In this document: one piece after another, positions 37,548 to 47,751 of the stretch
Layout of the letters: the number at the start of each line of letters is the position of its first letter
How positions within the stretch are numbered: position 1 is the stretch's first letter
Assembly (NCBI GenBank): GCA_963778945.1
Contig: CAVZWL010000014.1
Location: 186,001 to 250,000 of the forward strand
Direction: 5' to 3'
From: Fen-1254 sp963778945
Lineage (GTDB): Bacteria > Bacteroidota > Ignavibacteria > UBA10030
Length of the DNA: 64,000 nucleotides
Notes under the pieces: generated by a model
What the model saw: only the letters and a program-made list of their open reading frames with translations
Databases searched by the model: none
What the model was told of the DNA's origin: nothing
Program-made: the position numbers and the translations under genes

Positions 37548-38745
37548 GGGAATCAACAGCAAACGAGAATATCTTGAATCCATTCGAGAACGTTATCGAA
37601 TCGCGAGAAAGAAACAAAAGCGTAAAATCCTCGATGAATTTTGTGCTGTTTGTGAATATAACCGTAAATATGCTATCCGGCTGTTACGTAATCTAAAGAA
37701 TACACGTAAAAGCTTTTTGACCAAATGTAAAGGCCGACCAAAGAAATATGCTGATCCAGTCATTGTGGAAGTCCTTAAATGCATCTGGAGCATCCTTAAT
37801 CTTCCGTGCTCCAAACGGCTCAAAGCAGCTTTACCACTCTGGCTCCCGTTCTACAATACATTTTTCCATAAGAACTTAGACTCAAAACAATCTTCATTGC
37901 TGCTGAGTATCTCTCCGTCCACCATTGACCGCCTTATGGCTCCTGTGCGTGCCTCAGCACACAAATACGGCCTCTCTACGACCAAGCCAGGATCATTGCT
38001 TAAACGGCACATTCCCATCGCAACCGATCAATGGGACGAAAAACGCCCCGGATTTCTCGAAGCCGATACCGTCGCTCACTGCGGCACTACAACCGAAGGA
38101 ATGTATGTTTTAACGATCAATTGCATCGATTTGGCCACTTCTTGGCGTGAACAACGAGCTGTCTGGGGAAAAGGTGAACGAGGTGTGCTCTCTGCTCTTA
38201 AGGACATTGAAGGATCATTACCCTTTCCCATTCTTGGCTTCGATTGCGACAATGGTTCTGAATTCTTAAATTGGCCCATTCATAAATACTTTACTGATCG
38301 CAAAAGTCCTGTACAGTTTACACGTTCTCGACCTTATCACAAAAACGATAACGCCCATGTGGAAGAAAAAAATTGGACTCTCGTCCGCCAATATCTTGGC
38401 TATCAGCGCTTTGCTCAACCACACTTGGCAAAACTCCTGGACTCTCTCTATTGTTCTCAATGGAAGTTGCTTATGAACTTCTTTATTCCATCGACCAAGC
38501 TTATTGCTAAAAAACGTGTCGGAGCGAAGATTAAAAAACTTTATGATGAACCCCAGACTCCTTTCCAACGGCTTCTCCTGTCTCCCGAGATCCCGGAATC
38601 TACCAAAATCAAGCTACAGGATACATACTCAAAGCTTAATCCTTTTATTCTCCAAAAGATTATGAAAAAGAAAATCCATGCTATCGTTAAACAGGCCGAT
38701 CCTTTACCTCGGTATCTCCTCAAAAAGGATTCTCCTACTCCATAA
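37546..38745 (+). CDS. DDE (rve-type integrase core) transposase
   Basis: A 399-residue transposase. The N-terminal helical DNA-binding region (SKREYLESIRERYRIARKK, CEYNRKYAIRLLRN) precedes an RNase H-like catalytic core. The acidic triad is visible as Asp in FLEADTVAH, Asp in GFDCDNGSEF and Glu in NAHVEEKN. It resembles unclassified (ISNCY-like) or IS481-type integrase-core transposases; I cannot name the ISfinder family with certainty. The frame is intact, so the element may still be active. Codon use is similar to neighbours apart from the AT-rich upstream region. Confidence 0.9.
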   Translation: MGINSKREYLESIRERYRIARKKQKRKILDEFCAVCEYNRKYAIRLLRNLKNTRKSFLTKCKGRPKKYADPVIVEVLKCIWSILNLPCSKRLKAALPLWLPFYNTFFHKNLDSKQSSLLLSISPSTIDRLMAPVRASAHKYGLSTTKPGSLLKRHIPIATDQWDEKRPGFLEADTVAHCGTTTEGMYVLTINCIDLATSWREQRAVWGKGERGVLSALKDIEGSLPFPILGFDCDNGSEFLNWPIHKYFTDRKSPVQFTRSRPYHKNDNAHVEEKNWTLVRQYLGYQRFAQPHLAKLLDSLYCSQWKLLMNFFIPSTKLIAKKRVGAKIKKLYDEPQTPFQRLLLSPEIPESTKIKLQDTYSKLNPFILQKIMKKKIHAIVKQADPLPRYLLKKDSPTP

Positions 38746-38871
38746 TTTATGGTTACCTTTATTTATGACGCAACACGTCCTCTGCGGGGAATCTACAGGC
38801 AAGGAAGTGCTTTTTCCATTCAGGTTTCCAGCAATATCGGGCGCCTCATTGCAAAGTCGTCAAAGTATCAA

Positions 38872-40051
38872 TTACCTGGATGGATGCAAACGTCCCTGCA
38901 ATTCCTTTAATGAGTCTCCCCCATATTTTTCCAAAAGTGCATTGGCTATCGGTACAGCCACGACAGCTTCAGCCACTACCGATGCGGCAGGAACTGCACA
39001 GACATCTGAGCGCTCATAACGGGCTTGTACCGATTTTCCTGTGGCAAGATCCACAGAGCTCAGCGGATGTGCAAGCGTTGAAATCGGTTTCATAGCGGCA
39101 CGAAGCACAAGAGGCTCGCTGTTGGTCATTCCACCTTCCAATCCTCCGGCACGATTCGTCTTTCTGCCTATCGTTCCGGACTTTATAAAAAATTCATCAT
39201 GTACGTCTGATCCATAGGAATGCGCCTGGCCGAATCCACCGCCGATTTCTACTCCCTTTATTGCCTGTATCGACATCAATGCCTGAGCAAGAAGTGCTGT
39301 AAGCCGTCGATCCCATTGTACATAGCTTCCAAGTCCGGCTGGAAGACCGGAGACAATAACTTCGAATACACCGCCGAGTGTATCTCCATCCTTTTTCGCC
39401 TTTTTAATAAAAGAAATCGCTTTTGCTTCAATGGAAGAATTGAGAATTCTAACAGATGACTGATCTGCAAGTTCGCTGATACCGTATGAACCGGTTTTCC
39501 CCTTTTTGATTTTTTTCGCAAGAATCAGATCGATCTGGGACCGGTCTTTTATTTCCGCTTTTCCGATCGCGAGCACATGACTGCCGATGAAAATGCCGCA
39601 ATCTGTCTAAAATTTTTCGGGCGAGCGTACACAGCGCAACGCGCATCGCAGTTTCTCGGGCGCTGGATCGTTCGATGACGTTTCTCAAATCATCAAATCC
39701 GTATTTGAGCGAACCGGTAAAATCCGCGTGACCGGGACGCGGTACCGTTATTTTTTCTATGTCTGAACCGTCTCCATCGATCGACATTTTCTCCGTCCAA
39801 TTCTGCCAATCGTTATTCCGAATCATCAATGCAATCGGCGAACCAATGGTCAGACCGAAACGGACACCGGACAGAATTTCCACGGTATCGGTTTCAATTT
39901 TCATTCTTCCGCCGCGTCCGTATCCCTGCTGCCTCCGCCGGAGCTGACAATTCAGAAAATCGGCATGGAGAGGCACTCCGGCCGGCATTCCTTCAAGAAT
40001 ACCGACAAGCGCCTTGCCGTGAGATTCACCTGCAGTAAGATAGCGGATCAT
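38872..40051 (-). CDS. aroC: Chorismate synthase, one frameshift
   Basis: AroC converts EPSP to chorismate, the branch point feeding aromatic amino acids and, here, the menaquinone route that starts with MqnA. The start at 40051 has AAGGA eight bases upstream and reads MIRYLTAGESHGKALVGILEG. Conserved parts include RRRQQGYGRGGRMKIE, RPGHADFTGSLKYG and SSARETAMRVA; in the second frame GIEIGGGF-like VEIGGGFGQAHSYGSD and AGGLEGGMTNSEPLVLR. The frame changes at about 39595 (TTGCGGC). About 390 residues in total, standard. Confidence 0.93.
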
Positions 40052-40175
40052 AGGAAGTTCCTTGTAGTATCATACACAAAATATTTTTCTTATACATCGA
40101 TGCTGTTTTTGCAGCAATGACCAGTATCCTTTTATTTAATAAAATGAAATTTCAATGGATATTCAACGAGGCCGC

Positions 40176-40211
40176 AAAAAAAAGCGCGGCACACTTCTCT
40201 GCCGCGCTTTT
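40176..40211 (-). terminator. Intrinsic terminator after degP
   Basis: An 8-bp GC-rich stem (GCGCGGCA at 40184-40191 with TGCCGCGC at 40200-40207) with an eight-base loop. On the minus strand it is followed by eight U residues. It lies 20 bases after the degP stop; a shorter U run on the plus strand could make it weakly bidirectional. Confidence 0.9.
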
Positions 40212-40230
40212 CACTTGTATGAAATCACAG

Positions 40231-41771
40231 TTATTCTGATATTTCGACTGCCACAAAGCGGATTTTTTTATCTTCTCCTTTCACCCGAAGCATGACTGCG
40301 TCGCCGGATTTGAGTTTGTCAGAGTGAGAATTGAGTTCCTCCGGAGTCGTAATTGTTTTTTCGCCTACTGCAAGGATAACGTCGCCTTTTAATAAACCGC
40401 GCTCTTGAGCGATACCGCCCGGATTGACGCTTTCAATATACGCTCCCTTTTCGATTTTATATTCCTTCTTTACTCTTGCGTCCAAAGCGCAGACTGTCAA
40501 ACCGAATGCATCGATGGTTATTCGATGGCGGGAAGACTCATTTTATCGGAAGAGTTTTCTCCTTCGTTTTCATTTGCCGCAAGAGATTCATCTTCTTCGC
40601 GTGCTTTCAGAACGACTTTCTTTTCAATTTCCTTTTTCTCCCTCCAGACTTTCAGCGTAATACTGATTCACCCGGCGATTTTCCGGCGACCATCGTCTGC
40701 AGCGCATTCGGAGAGTTGACTTCCTTTCCATCAACCGTTAAAATGATATCACCGGACTGAAGTCCGGCATGCCTCGCCGGCGCTCTTCTCATTTACATCG
40801 CGCACTTTAACTCCCTGCGCTTTATCGAGCCCAGCAGCTTTCGCCGTAATGGCGTCGACCGCTTCAATATGTACACCGATATAGCCGCGGCGAACTTTGC
40901 CGGTTTAAATAATGTCCGATGCTACTTTCTTTGCCAAATTGATAGGAATAGCAAAGCTGTAGCCCTGATATCGAGCATTCGTTGTTGCAATAGCACTGTT
41001 GATGCCAATGACCTGTCCCTGAATATCGACCAACGGGCCGCCGCTGTTGCCCGGATTGACTGCCGCATCGGTCTGAATAAAATTTTCTATCCCATAGCCG
41101 CTTTCGTCATTAATAATGCCGATTTGCCTGCCGAGAGCGCTTACTATTCCCTCAGTCATCGTCGATTTGAGTCCAAGCGGAGCGCCAATGGCAAAGACGA
41201 TATGTCCGACTTCGACCTCATCGGAATTCCCGAGTGCAGCAGATGAGAGATTGTTTGCATCAATTTTGATAACTGCAAGATCGGTATATTTATCGGTTCC
41301 GATCAGCTTCGCTTTAAATTCGCGCGTATCGGAAAGCTGGACCTTTATTCCATTTTTCTTTGCACCGCTGACAACATGGTTATTTGTAAGAATGTAGCCG
41401 TTCTCGCTGATAATAACTCCCGATCCGGCTCCTCGTTCCGGAGACCTTTTCGGCATATCAAATTTGAAATCCGGACCGAAAAATCGGTGGAAAAAATCCG
41501 ATGCGTCGCCGCCTTCAGTCGGAACCAGATTCCATTTCAACCTCAACATATACCACCGACGGTGTAACCGTCTTTCCGATTTCATGAAAAGCCTCGTTCA
41601 GAGATTTTCATCGTCGGATTGGCTTTAATCGTGAGATTCTTTGGCTCCTAATTTAATATTTTCACCGGCAAGCGAGAAATCAATTCCCTTAAAACTCGAA
41701 ACCAGCACTACGCCGAAAATAATTCCAAGCGAGATCAGCAAAACAGCAACCAGTACAGATTTACTTGTCAT
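40231..41771 (-). CDS. degP: DegP/HtrA periplasmic serine protease, frameshifted
   Basis: An envelope quality-control protease/chaperone. The start at 41771 reads MTSKSVLVAVLLISLGIIFG, a signal/anchor segment. The trypsin-like domain carries the triad His in ILTNNHVVSG, Asp in KYTDLAVIKI and Ser in AVNPGNSGGPLVD. A first PDZ (GYIGVHIEAVDAITAKAAG, GLQSGDIILTVDG) and a second PDZ (GAYIESVNPGGIAQERGLLK) follow. Frame changes lie near 41640, 41535, 40900 and at several points between 40780 and 40500. Corrected length is about 510 residues. A terminator lies 20 bases downstream. Confidence 0.88.
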
Positions 41772-41785
41772 ACATCTTCCTCCGT

Positions 41786-42587
41786 TTATTTCAAATAATA
41801 TTGCATTAAATCCAAAGATTTCATGCTTTTATACTGTTCAAAATGATACTGCAAATATAAACGCAGCACCTCTTCCAGTTCGTTCCCGACTTTTTGATCG
41901 ACGATTAAAGAGTTCAATGAAAGCATCGCCGACTGTTGCGCACCTGCGCAAAATCTGCAGAGCAGGAGCCGAAACCGTAACCATCAATTGTTGAGACGAC
42001 AATCCATTAGAAGAAGTTCCCTCCGGGGACATACATGCATTGCAAAATACAGCCCCGCGGGCAATTTGGAATGCATATCGGTATTCGCCGCTTCCCCCAA
42101 GCAATTCTTTTCTGCATGCAGCGCAATAATCTAATGTTGGCGAATAGCCGAAAAGAATCGCCGTCCGCAGCCGTAAAGCATGGAGATGGATCATCGGCGT
42201 CTTGGGCTCCGCATCGAGTGCAGTCAAAGTATCAATGAGAAGATTGAAGAGAAGTTCATTTTTTTCCTCGTTATGTGCAATGCGATAGAAGAATTCCGCA
42301 ATAGCAAACCCTATCGTCAACAGATCGAGATCTTTTCCAATATTTTTGAATGTCTTCATTGCGTCGCATTGTGAAATCAAATGAAGATCGCGATGTTCCT
42401 TTTTATAAAATACAACAAATGAGTGCGTCAGCGGTTCCATGGATGAACCGAATTTATTCTTCGCAGAACGAACCCCTTTAGCTATACATGATATTTTACC
42501 GAATTCCTTGCTGTAGAGAGTGACGATTTTGCTTGTTTCGTTGTACTTCATGGTTCGCAAAATAATAGCTTCTGTTTTAACGATCAT
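41786..42587 (-). CDS. recO: DNA repair protein RecO, one frameshift
   Basis: RecO works with RecF/RecR to load RecA at gaps. The N-terminal OB fold starts MIVKTEAIILRTMKYNETSK and continues TLYSKEFGKISCIAKGVRSAK. A zinc-type cluster is visible (CAACRKELLGG, FCNAC). The frame changes near 41915; the correct tail (QKVGNELEEVLRLYLQYHFE) ends at a TAA at 41786-41788. Length is about 266 residues. degP starts 15 bases downstream. Confidence 0.88.
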
Positions 42588-42601
42588 GGGTTTCTCTGGT
42601 T

Positions 42602-42725
42602 CTTAGTTCGTCGTGCGTAGTTGTTGCTCTTAGTTCTTGGTTCTTAGTTCTTGGTTCTTGGTTCTTGGTTCTTGGTTCTTGGTTAGAGCTAATCGAACCA
42701 CGCACTACATACCAAGAACTAAGAA
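42602..42725. repeat. Heptamer microsatellite (TTCTTGG)n with flanking inverted copy
   Basis: Positions 42634-42682 hold seven consecutive heptamers: six TTCTTGG and one TTCTTAG. Related words (CTCTTAG, TCTTAGTTCG) precede them. An inverted copy (ACCAAGAACTAAGAAC) at 42711-42726 can pair with the array. The tract fills the gap between mtnA and recO and encodes nothing recognisable. Such arrays are prone to slippage and could form a long hairpin in RNA. Confidence 0.85.
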
Positions 42726-42730
42726 CTTCT

Positions 42731-43775
42731 TTACAATTCACTATCCATCATTTCCCGTATCTTCTGTTTGTACGGCGGATACAGAATTCCTCTGTCGCTT
42801 ATAATTGCAGTAATCAATTCGTTTGGTGTAACATCAAATGCCGGAGAATAAACGCGTGCATCTTCGAGAGTCGTCAACCGTCCGTTTATCATCCGTATTT
42901 CGTCCGCATCTCTTTCTTCAATTGGAATCCGGCTGCCGTCTGCAAGTGCAGTATCAAAAGTCGAAACGAGGAGCGGCAATATAAAAAGGAACAGCGTGAT
43001 ATTGCGCCAATATGGCAAGATTGTAGGTACCGATTTTGTTTGCGCAATCGCCGTTTTCTGCAATTCTATCCGCTCCGGTAACGACCGCATGAATTTTCTT
43101 TTGATGCATAAGAAAAGCAGCAGCATTATCCGTTAGAAGAGTAGCCGGGATTGTGTACCGCATCAGTTCCCACATGGTCAATCGCGCTCCCTGAAGGAGA
43201 GGCCGGGTTTCATCAACATAGACATGTTCGACAAGTCCCGCATCCCATCCGGCCTGTATAATTCCGAGTGCTGTGCCGTTTCCGCCTGTCGCAAGTTCGC
43301 CGCTGTTGCAATGTGTGAGAAGAATCGAACCGGGCTTGAGAAGCTTGATTCCGTATTCCGCGATGCGTTTGCACATGTTCCGGTCTTCATGGTGAATTGC
43401 CAGAGCTTCTTCCAGTAAGAGATGCCTCAGGACGACGATTGGAGCACCAGGATTGTCAAGGAAAATTTTCCGCTGCCGGTTGAGAGCCCAAAAAAGATTT
43501 ATTGCGGTCGGACGCGATTGCTCGAGCATATGCAGTGTATCGGAAAGAATTCGGTTTGCTGGCAAGATTCATCTTCGGGGCACTCGCTGTGCCGCAAGAG
43601 CAACTCCATAGGCCGCAGCAATACCAATAAGGGGTGCACCGCGCAGGGCAAGTCTGCAGATGGCATCATAAACAACATGCACATCGTCTGTTTCAATCCA
43701 AACTTCGTCGGCGGGCAATTTTGTCTGATCAAGAAATCGAAGCTTGCCGCCAGTCCATTCCAACGGCTTCACCAC
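42731..43775 (-). CDS. mtnA: S-methyl-5-thioribose-1-phosphate isomerase, two frameshifts
   Basis: MtnA, an eIF2B-like aldose-ketose isomerase of methionine salvage. The start is a GTG at 43775, two bases after the pfkB stop, reading VKPLEWTGGKLRFLDQTKLP. Conserved parts: LALRGAPLIGIAAAYGVALA, in the second frame LTHCNSGELATGGNGTALG (catalytic Cys) and VTGADRIAENGDCANKIGTY (catalytic Asp), and in the third DGSRIPIEERDADEI and FDVTPNELITAII. Breaks are near 43570 and 42955. About 347 residues, standard. Confidence 0.92.
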
Positions 43776-43777
43776 CG

Positions 43778-44696
43778 CTACCTCTCGTCATCAAATCGCG
43801 ATAGATCCATAAACGATAGGAACCTATCGTGCACTTTTAAATAGCTTAAATCACGCAAACTGTCAATGCTGAATTTTTCCACACAAAATGAGGCAAGTGT
43901 GCTTCCATAAACTACCGCACGTTTCAAATTATTGACAGAGATATCGTCTGTCCGCGCCAGCCAGCCAATGAAGCCGCCGGCAAATGCGTCTCCTGCACCG
44001 GTTGGGTCAAAAATATTTTCCAAAGGATATGCCGGCGCAGCAAAAATCGTTTCCTCTGTCACAAGCGTAGCGCCATGTTCGCCTTTTTTAATAATAACAA
44101 TGCGCGGGCCCATCTTTGATGATTTTTTTTGCCGCCTTGATAAGATTCGGTTCATTTGTCAGGAGGCGTGTTTCCGAATCGTTCACGATGAGGACATCCA
44201 TGTTTTTCATCGTTTCAGCAAGTTCTGCCGGTTTTGTCTCAATCCAATAATTCATTGTGTCGCCCACAACCAGCCGCGGTCTGTTGATCTGACGAAGGAT
44301 CTTGCGCTGCAGAAGCGGATCGATATTACCGAGGCAGACATAGCTTGATGTTTTGTAGGTACTCGGAATGACCGGATCAAAATCTTTAAAGACGTTTAAT
44401 TCGGTGAATAATGTATCACGTACATTGAGATCGTAATGATATTTTCCTCCCCAGCGAAAGGTTTTTTTACCTTCGATAACCTGAAGGCCGTCGATATCGA
44501 TCTGACGCGATTCCAGGAATTGAATATGTTCTTTGGGGAAGTCATTCCCTACAACGCCGACCAGTCGAACTGGAGAGGTGAAATAACTTGCTGCCGCAGC
44601 AATATAAACAGCAGACCCGCCCAGCGCATCCTTAGCGCTTCCAAAAGGAGTTTCAACGGTATCAAGCGCAACAGATCCTACGACTAAGAGACTCAC
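43778..44696 (-). CDS. PfkB-family carbohydrate/nucleoside kinase, one frameshift
   Basis: A ribokinase-fold kinase. The start at 44696 reads MSLLVVGSVALDTVETPFG, followed by LGGSAVYIAAAASYF (substrate-binding GG) and a C-terminal NIFDPTGAGDAFAGGF with the anion-hole/catalytic Asp motif. The frame changes near 44105, between IIKDGP and RIVIIKKGEHGATL. It directly precedes mtnA, so a methylthioribose, adenosine or other salvage sugar is a reasonable guess. The substrate cannot be read from sequence. Confidence 0.85.
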
Positions 44697-44711
44697 GGTT
44701 TGTCCTTTAAA

Positions 44712-45182
44712 TTAATCTTGGTGAATTTCAGTGAGAAGACTTGCCGCTTCTCTTCCGGCAATATATTGATCCACAATTTCCAGTCCGGATCGTTGTCCGG
44801 GCCATACTAATTTTTTAAACGCATGGCCGAACGGCAGCCACTCATATGTTTGATGCTCTTTTGAAAGTTTCGGCTCAGCATCTCGAGCCACTTCGGCTGC
44901 AAACACCGGAATGACCTGCACGACATCATGCCGGTGATCATAAAAAGAATCGGTTGTTGGAACCGCCCAGAGCATGGTATATTGCAAACCTGTTTCCTCT
45001 GTGAATTCCCGAAGCGCACATCGCACTGCGGTTTCCCCGTCTTCCCTTGTGCCCGTTATAATCTGCCACATTCCGGGATACAAAGAATCTTCCTGTGCCC
45101 GCTGCAGCAGCAAATATTCCGGAACATCCGCATTGCGGCGGAATACATACATTTCAATAATTTCACTTCGAAATTCCGGCAT
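44712..45182 (-). CDS. Nudix hydrolase (NudB-like)
   Basis: A 156-residue Nudix protein with a full box, GTREDGETAVRCALREFTEE followed by TG (residues about 43-65), giving the REFTEE metal-binding core. The N-terminus SEIIEMYVFRRNADVPEYLL and the YPGMWQIITG lead-in resemble dihydroneopterin triphosphate/dATP pyrophosphatases. The substrate is not certain. It starts four bases after the pseudouridine synthase stop and precedes the pfkB-mtnA pair. Confidence 0.85.
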   Translation of the reverse strand: MPEFRSEIIEMYVFRRNADVPEYLLLQRAQEDSLYPGMWQIITGTREDGETAVRCALREFTEETGLQYTMLWAVPTTDSFYDHRHDVVQVIPVFAAEVARDAEPKLSKEHQTYEWLPFGHAFKKLVWPGQRSGLEIVDQYIAGREAASLLTEIHQD

Positions 45183-45186
45183 CGAT

Positions 45187-45952
45187 TTATAGATTTTCGA
45201 TGTGCTTCGTCATTGCAGTTTCTTTTTCCGATAATCTCCGCCAACGGCCGGACGGAAGAATCCCTAATTCCAAGCTGCCTATCGCTACTCGCTTTAACGA
45301 TGTGAGACACGATCCGGCTGCTTCGAACATCTTTCGCACCTGACGATTTTTTCCTTCCGTCAATCCTATTTGATAATTCAGGGTACTCTCTGCGCACAGG
45401 TACTGCAGGCAGGGTGAAATAATCGTTCCCATCAAGGCGAATAGAAATTCCGTCCCGAAGCGACTCTTCATCCTGAAATGAAAGCGGCTTTTCGAGCTGA
45501 ACATCGTATATTTTCCGGACGTGCGACTCCGGATGAGTCATGTGTTCCGCCCATTGATGATCATTCGTTAAAAGAAGCATTCCGCTTGTTTCCATATCGA
45601 GCCTCCCTACCGGCTTTAAGTGCCGCATGGATGGCTCAAGAACATCATAAATGGTTTTCCTGCCGCGTTCATCCGCCCTCGTTGTCACTATACCGGACGG
45701 TTTATGAAAAAGAATATAACAAAATTTCTTCTGTGCAAGCTGTTTCCCTTCGACCGTAATCAAGTCCTCTGCGAGATCGATCCATTTCCCGGGCTTTGTG
45801 CAAATTTTCTCGTTAACCAGAATATTCCCCGATAGGATCAGGGCTTCTGCTTGGGAACGGGAGCAATAGCCCAGCTTCGAGAGGGCACGCTGCAGCGTCA
45901 CGCGATTCACAGCCTTCGATGTCCTCTTTCTCTTTGCCGGTTCTGCACACAT
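45187..45952 (-). CDS. RsuA/RluB-family rRNA pseudouridine synthase, one frameshift
   Basis: A second synthase of the S4-domain class. The S4 part reads TLQRALSKLGYCSRSQAEAL, and the catalytic Asp lies in KPVGRLDMETSGMLLLTNDH. The frame changes near 45440 (RLDGN), and the C-terminal YQIGLTEGKNRQVRKMFEAA follows in the other frame, ending at 45187. The target base (16S U516 or a 23S site) cannot be determined from this sequence. About 255 residues. The paralogue is at 32571-33329. Confidence 0.85.
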
Positions 45953-46032
45953 AAAAAGATAAATGATAATTATATAATTTCAAAAAATACGCTGCAGTTT
46001 TTCCACAGCCGGAATTCAAGTTCTCTCATCAT

Positions 46033-46819
46033 TTATATACTTTGATTCCGCCATTTGGCCGCGATAATTCCGCATGCGATGCCGGCATTAAGCGATTCTG
46101 CTTTGCCGTATGAAGGAATCGTAATTGTCTCATCCGCCAGCGAGAAGATATCGCCGCTTACTCCGTGCGCTTCGCTTCCAAGAATCAGTACGGATTTCGC
46201 CGGGAATAAATATTCCTGTCCCAATATTTTTCCGTCCAGAGCCGTTGCAAGAAGAGAAAAACCGTTTTGCTTCATCTTCGGCAATTCGTGCATCAAGCTG
46301 ATATTTTCCAGAATCGGGATATGCAGAATTGAGCCCGCCGTCGAACGGACAACCTTTTCATTATATAATTCGACGCATCCTTTTCCAAGAAGTACGGCAT
46401 CTATACCGAACCAATCGCATATCCGGAGTATCGTTCCCATGTTTCCCGGGTCGTTGATGCCATCGCATGCAACAACACGTTTCCATAGACTTGACATCGA
46501 GTTCATCGAATGTCCAGCGGCGCTGTTCAACAAGAGCCAGTATGCCCGGCGCATGAACCGTTTCCGTGAGATATTTCATTTCTGCTTCAGTGAGAGAGTA
46601 TACGGGAATTTTTTTCCCTTTTGCTCGGTCCATCACTCCGGCAAAACGCGGGTCCGACGACTGATCATCGGTCGCCGCTATCAAATCGATCATAAAATTC
46701 GATACTAACGCATCTGAAAGCGGGCGCCAGCCTTCGAGAATGAATTTTTTTTCCGAAGAACGAATTTTTTTCTGAGATAGAGAATGGAGATATTTAACTT
46801 GTGTTTTTGTCAAGCGCAT
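46033..46819 (-). CDS. TrmH/SpoU-family RNA 2'-O-methyltransferase, one frameshift
   Basis: A SPOUT methyltransferase. The N-terminal substrate-binding domain begins MRLTKTQVKYLHSLSQKK with FILEGWRPLSDAL. The knotted catalytic domain has VVACDGINDPGNMGTILRIC (motif 1), SVLILGSEAHGVSG (motif 2) and TIPSYGKAESLNAGIACGII (motif 3). The frame changes near 46500. About 262 residues. Its RNA substrate (23S or tRNA) is not evident. Confidence 0.88.
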
Positions 46820-46860
46820 ATTGAAATATAGACAAAATGCTTATAAGATACCTATCCAGA

Positions 46861-46905
46861 AAAAAAATCCGTTCAGTGGAAATCCCGCACCTGAACGGAT
46901 TTTTT
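46861..46905 (-). terminator. Bidirectional-looking intrinsic terminator
   Basis: A 10-bp stem (ATCCGTTCAG at 46867-46876 with CTGAACGGAT at 46891-46900) has A7 on one side and T6 on the other. On the minus strand it terminates the dienelactone hydrolase gene, whose stop is 20 bases upstream. Confidence 0.85.
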
Positions 46906-46924
46906 ATCGATTCGAAAGTATTTG

Positions 46925-47701
46925 TTATTGAAACACTTCCATGAAAAAATTTTTCATTGCCTGCCATGATCTCCGGTCGGCTGCTTCGTTATATGCTCCC
47001 CCTTTCGTATTGTCGCTTCCGGCACGTTTATCGGTAAAGCTGTGAACGGCGCCTCCGTATTGAATGAGCTGCCAGTCCACTCCTCCTTTGCGCATTTCAT
47101 CCATAAATGCGGTGACATCTGCCTGCTTGACGAATGGATCATCAGCCCCGTGCAGAACAAGTACCTTCCCCTTGATATTTTTTGCATCGTCTGGAGTCGG
47201 CGTTGAAAGCGAACCATGGAACGTTACGATGCCTTTGAGCGGAGCACCGCTTCTTGCCAGTTCAAGAGCTCCCGCTCCGCCAAAACAGTATCCGATGACA
47301 GAAAGACGCGCTGTATCTACCATTTTTTGTGAAGAGAGGAAATCGAGTCCTGCACGGGCCCTATCACGCAGCAGTGTCCGGTCCTTGTAATATTTCATCG
47401 CTTCAGTTTGCGCTTCCTGCGCATTTGCGGGACGTATCCCTTTTCCGTATATATCGGCGGCAAGGACGACATATCCGAGTTCTGCTAATTGTTTTGCCCG
47501 CATCTGTGTGATTCCGGAGATGCCGAGCCAATCATGAATAACAAGCACGCCCGGATGTTTTCCCGCCAGAGCATCATCATAGACAAGATATCCTTCGAGG
47601 ATAGTGTCTCCTTGCTTGTATTCAACAGTTTCAGTCTTGATTGCCGCCGCTGAATTTTTCATAAAAAGTATCCCGAAAAGCATAATACAATAAATTTTCA
47701 T
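46925..47701 (-). CDS. Dienelactone hydrolase family protein, secreted
   Basis: An alpha/beta hydrolase of 258 residues with an N-terminal signal peptide (IMLFGILFMKNSAAA). The catalytic triad is Cys in IGYCFGGAGALE (nucleophile, as in dienelactone hydrolases), Asp in LVLHGADDPFV and His in GGAVHSFTDK. HDWLGISGITQMRAKQLAE is the oxyanion region. A strong AAGGAGGGTGT ribosome site precedes the ATG. The substrate is unknown. It lies 50 bases after comEC and has its own terminator. Confidence 0.88.
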   Translation of the reverse strand: MKIYCIMLFGILFMKNSAAAIKTETVEYKQGDTILEGYLVYDDALAGKHPGVLVIHDWLGISGITQMRAKQLAELGYVVLAADIYGKGIRPANAQEAQTEAMKYYKDRTLLRDRARAGLDFLSSQKMVDTARLSVIGYCFGGAGALELARSGAPLKGIVTFHGSLSTPTPDDAKNIKGKVLVLHGADDPFVKQADVTAFMDEMRKGGVDWQLIQYGGAVHSFTDKRAGSDNTKGGAYNEAADRRSWQAMKNFFMEVFQ

Positions 47702-47751
47702 ACACCCTCCTTTTTCTCATTGAACAGATATTTCAAGAAGGAGGTTCCGCT

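Larger units (their letters stand above)
37458..38776 (+). mobile_element. Insertion sequence with a DDE transposase, about 1.3 kb
   Basis: The single transposase gene is bounded by imperfect inverted repeats. The left outer copy at 37459-37480 (TTGACTCATAAATAATGTAA) and the right copy at 38751-38776, read in reverse (TTGCGTCATAAATAAAGGTA), share TTG, TCATAAATAA and GTAAC. It sits between the aroC 3' end and the HNH gene and is oriented against all neighbours. No clear target duplication is seen. It interrupts no recognisable conserved domain. Confidence 0.8.

Noticed and set aside
38745..38900. Target-site duplication of the IS
   Set aside because: Flanks on the two sides share only a short, imperfect TCCTC-GC word that is not adjacent to both ends.
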